DNA of 64,000 nt from Sphingosinithalassobacter tenebrarum (GTDB taxonomy: Bacteria > Pseudomonadota > Alphaproteobacteria > Sphingomonadales > Sphingomonadaceae): the NCBI RefSeq assembly GCF_011057975.1, contig NZ_CP049109.1, positions 3,751,001 to 3,815,000 on the forward strand, written 5' to 3'. Positions 63,255-64,000 of this stretch are shown here, piece by piece. Every line of letters starts with the position of its first letter. The stretch's first letter is position 1. A program made the translations under genes and the position numbers. Below the pieces are notes generated by a model that ran no database searches, was not told the origin of the DNA, and saw nothing but the letters and a program-made list of their open reading frames with translations.

Positions 63255-64000
63255 ATGCTTCGATTCCCCCTGGCGCTCGCGCTGGCCGCGCTTGCATTTC
63301 CCGCTGCCGCGCAGGTCGCCCCCGATCAGACGGGCACGCCCGCGAAAAACGAAATCATCACCGCGCCGCTGCCCGAAGATCAGGCGGCAATGAAGGCGCA
63401 TGTGATGTTCCTCGCCACTGACGCGATGCAGGGACGCGAGGCGGGCAGCCCCGAATATGACATCGCCGCCCATTACGTCGCGTCGCAATATTATGCGGCG
63501 GGGCTGCGCCCGGCGGGCGACAATGGCGGCTATCTCCAGCGCGTGCCGCTGACGACCTACAAGCTTGCCGATCGCGGCGCCTTCACACTGACCGGGCCCG
63601 ATGGCGAGGAAAGCGCGCTCGTTTTCGGTGAGGACTATGTGCCCGGCGCGAACGCCGCGAGCGCGACCACCGACATTTCGGGCGAGCTCGTCTTCGTCGG
63701 CTTCGGCATCGATGCGCCGGGCGAAGGGCATGACGATTATGCCGGCGTCGACGTGACCGGAAAGATCGTCGTCTTCCTCAACGGCGTCCCCGACGACCTG
63801 CACAGCGAAATCCGCGCAACGCTGCGCCGGGCGAGCAGCAAGGCCGAAATGGCGGCGCGGCGCGGCGCCATCGGTGCGATCCTGATCGACAACCCCACCG
63901 GCGGGCGCAGCTATCCCTTCTCCGCGCTGGCCGCCAACTGGCAGCGCGCCGGCACCACATGGGTCGATGCGCAGGGCAACGGCCATTCGCCTTCCGCCGC
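63255..64000 (+). CDS. M28 family metallopeptidase with PA-like domain, N-terminal part
   Basis: The gene runs off the right edge; 248 codons are visible. Signal peptide (about 1-20, ending AAAQ), then an M28-type start MKAHVMFLATDAMQGREAGS and a protease-associated (PA) insert (SGELVFVGFGIDAPGEGHDD onward). The zinc ligands lie beyond the window. GAGGAA precedes the ATG. It is secreted and probably an aminopeptidase or carboxypeptidase of the PA-M28 group. Confidence 0.82.
   Translation, partial: MLRFPLALALAALAFPAAAQVAPDQTGTPAKNEIITAPLPEDQAAMKAHVMFLATDAMQGREAGSPEYDIAAHYVASQYYAAGLRPAGDNGGYLQRVPLTTYKLADRGAFTLTGPDGEESALVFGEDYVPGANAASATTDISGELVFVGFGIDAPGEGHDDYAGVDVTGKIVVFLNGVPDDLHSEIRATLRRASSKAEMAARRGAIGAILIDNPTGGRSYPFSALAANWQRAGTTWVDAQGNGHSPSA

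Overview
This 64 kb window is ordinary chromosome of a high-GC alphaproteobacterium, most likely a member of the Sphingomonadaceae. Four things point there: many short paired inverted repeats built on CTTCGACA(G/A)GCTCAG, a CcrM-type GANTC adenine methyltransferase with cell-cycle-like upstream sites, a helicase / S4-domain protein / FdxA / CarD cluster, and a hemin TonB receptor followed by a DUF6607 gene. No rRNA, tRNA, phage, plasmid, CRISPR array or transposase was found. Coding density is high and many genes overlap by 1-16 bases.

Layout. 1-5.3 kb: the start of pntA with a 41-aa cytochrome oxidase subunit IV on the minus strand, a sigma-54 activator, a lipoprotein, folP and ccrM. 5.3-8.8 kb: a minus-strand run of an M28 peptidase, a lipoprotein with a possible ExbD-like domain, rnhB, a small monooxygenase-like protein and a ThiD-VOC fusion. 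8.8-10.2 kb: a repeat-rich patch with a DUF1272 gene and a DUF559 nuclease-like gene bracketed by perfect 25-bp inverted repeats. 10.2-17.1 kb: glmM, a dicarboxylate/amino-acid symporter, two small TonB-C proteins, gor, a PhnA-like gene and pgi. 17.2-23.8 kb: lepB-rnc, a GIY-YIG gene bracketed by repeats, era, a nitrilase-fold protein with Ser in place of the catalytic Cys, an M20 peptidase, a lipoprotein and pdeM. 23.8-29.4 kb: two DUF2807 genes, carD, fdxA, an S4-domain gene and a SUV3-like helicase. 29.6-37.1 kb: an M23 peptidase behind a CtrA-like box, a HerA-like ATPase, a TIGR02186/TauE pair, and an outer-membrane barrel with an NfrB-like glycosyltransferase. 37.2-45.4 kb: alpha-2-macroglobulin and PBP1C. 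45.4-50.8 kb: a nucleoside transporter, a queuosine-precursor transporter, argB, yggT, DUF167, folD and marC. 50.8-55.0 kb: a GT-C-like membrane protein, GtrA, a methyltransferase and a GtrB-like GT2. 55.0-64 kb: a hydrolase / membrane protein / winged-helix regulator operon behind tandem operators, a hemin receptor with DUF6607, pepN and a partial M28 peptidase.

The signals most worth following are: (1) a 150-bp region upstream of ccrM holding four GANTC sites, two perfect DnaA boxes and CtrA-like TTAA sites; (2) two small nuclease genes (DUF559 and GIY-YIG), each enclosed by a different palindromic repeat family whose hairpins keep pairing while their sequence changes; (3) the nitrilase homologue with Cys replaced by Ser; (4) tandem 19-bp operators spaced exactly 21 bp before a hydrolase operon that ends in its own regulator gene.
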